The notes under the pieces are model-generated. The model had not been told where the DNA came from and ran no database searches. It saw only the letters and a program-made list of their open reading frames with translations. 64,000 bases of DNA, taken from the NCBI GenBank assembly GCA_023374045.1, contig CM041776.1, forward strand, positions 351,973,636 to 352,037,635, in the 5' to 3' direction. Positions within the stretch are counted from its first letter, which is position 1, and each line of letters begins with the position of its first letter. A program made the translations under genes and the position numbers. The DNA comes from Limonium bicolor (taxonomy: Eukaryota > Streptophyta > Magnoliopsida > Caryophyllales > Plumbaginaceae). Shown here piece by piece: positions 59,521-64,000 of the stretch.

Positions 59521-62500
59521 TGAACCTACACTATCCTTATGGATTTATATGAGCATATGTCTTCTATGACAGCTCGATTTGTGGATACGAGTAAAAACTC
59601 AGGAAATCAAAGAAAGCTAACACCAATGTAAAACAAATTTTCATATATACATGGTAACGAATAACACTCCTTGACACTAGCAATGGAAGCAGTGTAAGTT
59701 GTATTAAGGCTTTGGGTTAATATATACCCTAAAGATAAGTGGAAGTTAAACATAACAATGGGCAAATATACCCCTTGATTTGTAGCAAATGTTTTACGCG
59801 TGACTTTCCTAACGTTATATACCAATCACTATGACTGTAAAACCTCTAGTTAATACACCTAAACGGCCTATTTTCTTTTGAAGCCAATTAGTGTGTGAAA
59901 TAACCACGTTTCTAAGAGGTAGGAACAAACAATAAGCTTTGGTTGTCTTGTCACCAAACCGTAGGGTTCAAACTGGGAAACCTTAGTTGAAATAGTTCTA
60001 ATGATTAAAAGGTAAGTAACCTAGGTTGAACATATGGTTCACCTGATTGATGGAGTTTAAATGGAGTAAGGAAAAAAAAAGTAAGCTTTAAGGTGAAGGA
60101 AATAGTACTTTATGAAACCAAAGTTGCTGATCGAGTTATAAAAACTTTTCTTGGAGTTTTATCCCAAATTTAATAACAACTATGTAGGCAATAATCAAGC
60201 CCTGATAAGTTAAAACCTAGATAAGCCTGTTAAAGAGAAGAGTATATTTTAAGGTATCCAGGTCCATAACCGAAATTCTTTGCTTGTATGATGTGTTTAA
60301 GTGTCAAATGACTGATGAAATAATTATTAGACAGTAAGTGTCTAGGTGCTTAATAAGAATTTATCTTTATTGCCAAGAGGAAAAACTGGATTCCCCACTG
60401 AATGATTTGATCAAGGGAACTTAGTTCCGGGAATTAAGGAATACACTAGTTTCAAGTGTAGGTTATAACAGTTATTAGATTAGTTGTATAACAGTCAAGG
60501 AAGAATGTTGTAATCACCACGTCACAAAGTCTTGATAAGATAAATTTTGGAAACTTGCAATTATGTGGTTGTTTGATATTGGATGTGGGAGGTCGAACTT
60601 GATCCTGGTCAGGTCAAGGGAAAACCAATCACAAAATGGAGTGGAGGGATAGTTCAACACTGACGCTGACCCCGTCAGGGTTGGATGATTCCTGAGACTC
60701 CCTACAAGTGGTCACCAATATCTCTGTGATAAGTAAATATTTGTTCTTAACTCTAATTTAAAATCTGTCTAATAAAGGATATTAGATGTTGAGGATGTAA
60801 GTTAAAAGTCAAATTGACCAAGCTATCCTGAAGAGATTTAATAGCTAAAACAACTCCGCGTATGTCGGAAAAATAGTCAACTATGAAGGAAATACTAACT
60901 GTTATTATACCATGAGTCACGATAATAAATTAAATAGGAAACCAAGAGACATTTATCTATAATGACAGTATTTGCAAGCTACCTTCTAAAGTTATGGCCT
61001 TATTGCCATCTGAAGGGAAGGATCGACTTTAAGTCTTCCTTTATGAATTCAAACCCAGTATATTAAATGGGAACTTACCTATAAGTATGGTAGAATATAA
61101 GAGTAGAAACATTATACTAATACTCGCATGAGTTGTTTTATAAACCACAAGAACATATGAAGTTGTGAGAAAATTGTACCTTGTTAGAAACCCTAACGGG
61201 AACCACACTGTGGTATACTTGATGAACAGTCAATAAGAGATCGTGTATGTACTACCGACAATTTGTGAATCAATAATAACAGGAATCTTTCTACATTATA
61301 TATACGAGATGCACGGCTCGACCGTAACTCATACTATACATTGAAAAGTGACAACTGAATAAGGTGACTGTAAACTAAAATACCAGAATCACGGGATGAC
61401 GACCTGAAGACCAAAGAGAAGAACTTTAACATGCCCCAGTATTATACAAGACCCGAACGCTGACGATTACAACTACAGGAGGCGATGAATAGAATACAAA
61501 TTTAAGATCAACAAGATTACTACAACTTTACAGCTACAACAACTGAACCACTGAATGCATCAGCAACACCGACAAGACGATGAACCCCACTATCTGGACG
61601 CTGCCACTATCAATGGAGAATATGCATAGTAAACCAACCGGATAAGTTGTAATATATCAAGAAGGTACCACACATGCGAAGGCAACTAGCGTGAAGAACA
61701 TGGGAAATAACCAACACTGTAACTAAAAAGAGTAATGGAGACTTTGACGAAGAGCAAGACACCTCAGTAATATCGACGAGAAGAATCCCAGTGGAATCAC
61801 CGTCAAAAGCAGCAATCAGAGATAAGCATACATGCATAAAACAATCAAGTGGAATTTGAAAAGAACTCAATGATGAGAGATCAAAATCAGGCGAACCTTA
61901 CACTATTGGTGACAGCCCGATGTACAGAAATAATATACACAATGAGGAATACCAAGCAATGCTGCAACTAACAGTACTTAGAGACAAGATAATCGGGAGC
62001 AGTGGCCTAACGCGGCATATCGATCTGACAGTCTAAACAAGACATGGAATAATATCGACAACAAACAAGATGGAAGATCACCTTCACCCATACATACGGG
62101 ATCCAAATACAAAAGCATAATAATGCAAAATAGAACATGTCAGAGAATACACAGATTTAAGGGGCAATACCCCGTAAAAGGACAGAAGTCCAGACAAGAT
62201 CAACAATGATGACCAAACGAAGGAAATGATGAACACAACTCATCAACCATACATATGTACATAAACAAACCTAAACATACCACCTACAAAGCGCATTTAA
62301 GACTATCCCAGAATGATTAGACATTATTTAATCAGAGTCGTGCAGCAGAAGCGTGGTGGTCCCATCAGTTAGAATTACCTACTGAGTCCAAGGGGAATGC
62401 ACAACGTACTTCACGTATCTTAATCAAAAATAAAAGTCTTGCAGCCAAGAGGCTATCTTTTGTAAATTAATCATAAGTTCAAAATAAGAGTGAAGATTCC

Positions 62501-62537
62501 TTCACTACTTACCGACTAGCTATACTAGTCTAGTCTA
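59521..62537 (+). mobile_element. Probable interior of partial element F, no coding region recognised
   Basis: The region ends in the hairpin/purine module and 3' LTR of F, so at least its right part is the interior of a plus-strand Ty3-type element. No gag or pol motif is visible and no ORF exceeds 86 codons. The left boundary and 5' LTR are not in view. It may be a non-autonomous element like C or a strongly decayed body. Confidence 0.4.
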
Positions 62538-62580
62538 GGGTACGGGGGCGTACCCCTCTTTTTTTTAAGGGGGGGAGAGC
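62538..62580 (+). promoter_or_regulatory. Hairpin plus purine tract, upstream copy (element F)
   Basis: Stem GGGTACG...CGTACCC (62538-62555) followed by TTTTAAGGGGGGGAGAGC, homologous to 9498-9534 in B and 34404-34442 in C. Confidence 0.75.
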
Positions 62581-62604
62581 CTACTGCGTTTTAGCATTTT
62601 TAGC

Positions 62605-62915
62605 ATGGAAGTACACTTCCGTTGTACTGTTGTATTGTGATTTTAGCATGGAAGTACACTTTTATTGTACTGTGCACTGTGATTTGTATGTTACAAGTAT
62701 GACTTTGTGATTCTATGAACTCTTACTTGATGATGTGTACTACGTTACACTGGCATGAATGGATTATGTGTACTACGTTACACTATATTGAAGCTACCGT
62801 GTTACTACGTGATTATGTGTACTACGTTACACTATATTGGAATGACTCCATGTTTGCATGATCCGTACTATGCTACACTACCATGAACGAATTATGTGCA
62901 CTACGTTGCACTGCA
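62605..62915. repeat. Series of short hairpins in element F 3' region
   Basis: AGTACACTTCCGTTGTACT (62610-62628) and AGTACACTTTTATTGTACT (62653-62671) are followed by GTGTACTACGTTACAC at 62735, 62768 and 62817, and a variant GTGCACTACGTTGCAC at 62896. In the last the stem changes from GTGTA/TACAC to GTGCA/TGCAC, a compensating pair. Confidence 0.8.
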
Positions 62916-63086
62916 CTAAAGTTATTTTTGGTGATGACCTTTCATGTTCATTATACTATATGTTATGATTGGACATATACTACGAACTTAAAAGTAGTGG
63001 AACTTGGGACTTGATCCCTAGAATAGAATTGAGTTGAGGATGCTTAGTGGAACTTGATTCCCCACAACCATTTGAACTTAGATATG

Positions 63087-63122
63087 AGACTTCGGGGCGA
63101 AGTTCTTTTTAAGGGGGGTAGA
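63087..63122 (+). promoter_or_regulatory. LTR-adjacent polypurine tract with hairpin (element F)
   Basis: Stem ACTTCG/CGAAGT (63089-63103) is followed by TTTTTAAGGGGGGTAGA one base from the LTR start. Confidence 0.85.
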
Positions 63123-63123
63123 T

Positions 63124-64000
63124 TGAAATACCCTAAATCTAATTAATACTTTAAAAATATTAAATAATGGAGAATTGATCTAGAAACAGATCATTTTAGT
63201 TAAGCATGCTAATCTATGCATGCAAACCTTACGTAAATTAATATTACTACGCGTGCACATGCAAACTCATGTAGGCAAACGTCACGTAAAAATAGTCGTT
63301 TTACCATAAACGCTAACTAGCGTAATTTTACTAAACATATTCGTACAAACGTTCATGTACGATTATTAACAAGGACTAAACTTCTTGCATAAAAGCTCGA
63401 TAGAGAGAGCGTCAACAAGGAAAGAACAATACCGACGTGTATACAAACGAGCAACGTAAATATTTTACGAATGCCTAAGCGTTTATAAATGCTACAATAA
63501 ATTGAAATACACATTTATATAAATGTAACAACTTATGTTACACCTATTGTATATATTATGAAGATATAATAACTCATCAAAGGTCAAAGACGCGCACTAA
63601 ACATCTTGACAAGAAGAACGTTCGTAAAACGCCTTTAAACGTACAATTACGCGCGACCTTGCAATACATGAGTCCTATGACCTTCTAAAACTCAAACCAA
63701 ATGGTCATACCCAAATTATATGACTATACAAACATATTCTCTAGGCTATATTTAGTCAAAAATGCAAAACACTCGGGAGTGCTCACGCACGCCCCTTAAA
63801 GCACGAAAAGCCCGAAGGAGTGTCGAGGTGGCACGAACTCCTATAAAATCCATTCTTAGAGTTCCTAACATCATTATTAACCATCCTAAAGAGAACCCAC
63901 GAGTTGGTTTCTCAAAATTCAACAAAAACCTCAAGATAATTTCTTAACGCTCCTTTTTGCCCTGGGAGTGTCCCGATAGCCTGGAAATTATGACATGGGT
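63124..64000 (+). repeat. 3' LTR of element F, cut by window end
   Basis: Begins TGAAATACCCTAAATC right after the purine tract, the same terminus as B, C and E in transcription sense. It is rich in ACG/CGT words. Short ORFs on both strands at 63752-63947 are complementary noise. Confidence 0.75.

Overview
This is plant nuclear DNA, almost certainly from a flowering plant. It is a repeat-dense stretch dominated by large LTR retrotransposons inserted into one another. The only host-type gene seen is the 3' half of a BAHD acyltransferase (21605-22236), directly right of a run of exactly 500 N.

Layout. The oldest layer is a decayed Ty1/copia element on the + strand. Its pieces are flank X, linker region Y (a GRPLGSK remnant), RT and RNase H remnants (54130-54898) and a 3' LTR from 55015. 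A solo LTR of family A (TSD CAAAG) lies between X and Y, and a solo LTR of family E (TSD TGTGA) lies after Y. The X-A-Y-E block occurs twice, at 1-21104 and 24086 onward. In copy 1 the A LTR was hit by element B (5788-19113, TSD ATTAG). In copy 2 the A LTR was hit by element C (28317-42439, TSD AACAC), and the E LTR was hit by a solo LTR of family D (48204-52580, TSD TGTGT). The two copies may be a real tandem duplication, or two haplotypes placed in series around the scaffold gap.

The key object is element B, a Ty3/gypsy chromovirus-like element read on the minus strand. It has 3.45-kb LTRs, an initiator-tRNA-Met-type primer site, an apparently intron-containing gag, a protease-RT-RNase H-integrase-chromodomain pol with several frameshifts and stops, and between gag and pol an intact AlkB-type Fe(II)/2-oxoglutarate dioxygenase. 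The AlkB frame extends upstream of its first ATG to an intron acceptor whose phase matches the last gag donor, so a Gag-AlkB fusion is predicted. A second phase-matched acceptor just before the protease could skip AlkB and give Gag-Pol. This is a retrotransposon with a captured nucleic-acid demethylase/repair domain, apparently deployed by alternative splicing.

Element C shares primer site, polypurine tract and LTR ends with B but shows no gag or pol, so it looks non-autonomous. B, C and a partial element F (3' LTR from 63124) share an unusual 3' non-coding architecture: a hairpin plus purine tract where pol ends, a series of short hairpins, then a second hairpin plus purine tract at the LTR. 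LTRs of B, C and E also each carry 3-5 tandem GGTCCG-type inverted repeats.

The right end (55.5-59.5 kb) holds a 22-bp minisatellite, a telomere-motif-containing repeat, a fold-back element and a 275-bp tandem repeat, followed by unrecognised sequence up to the F 3' LTR.
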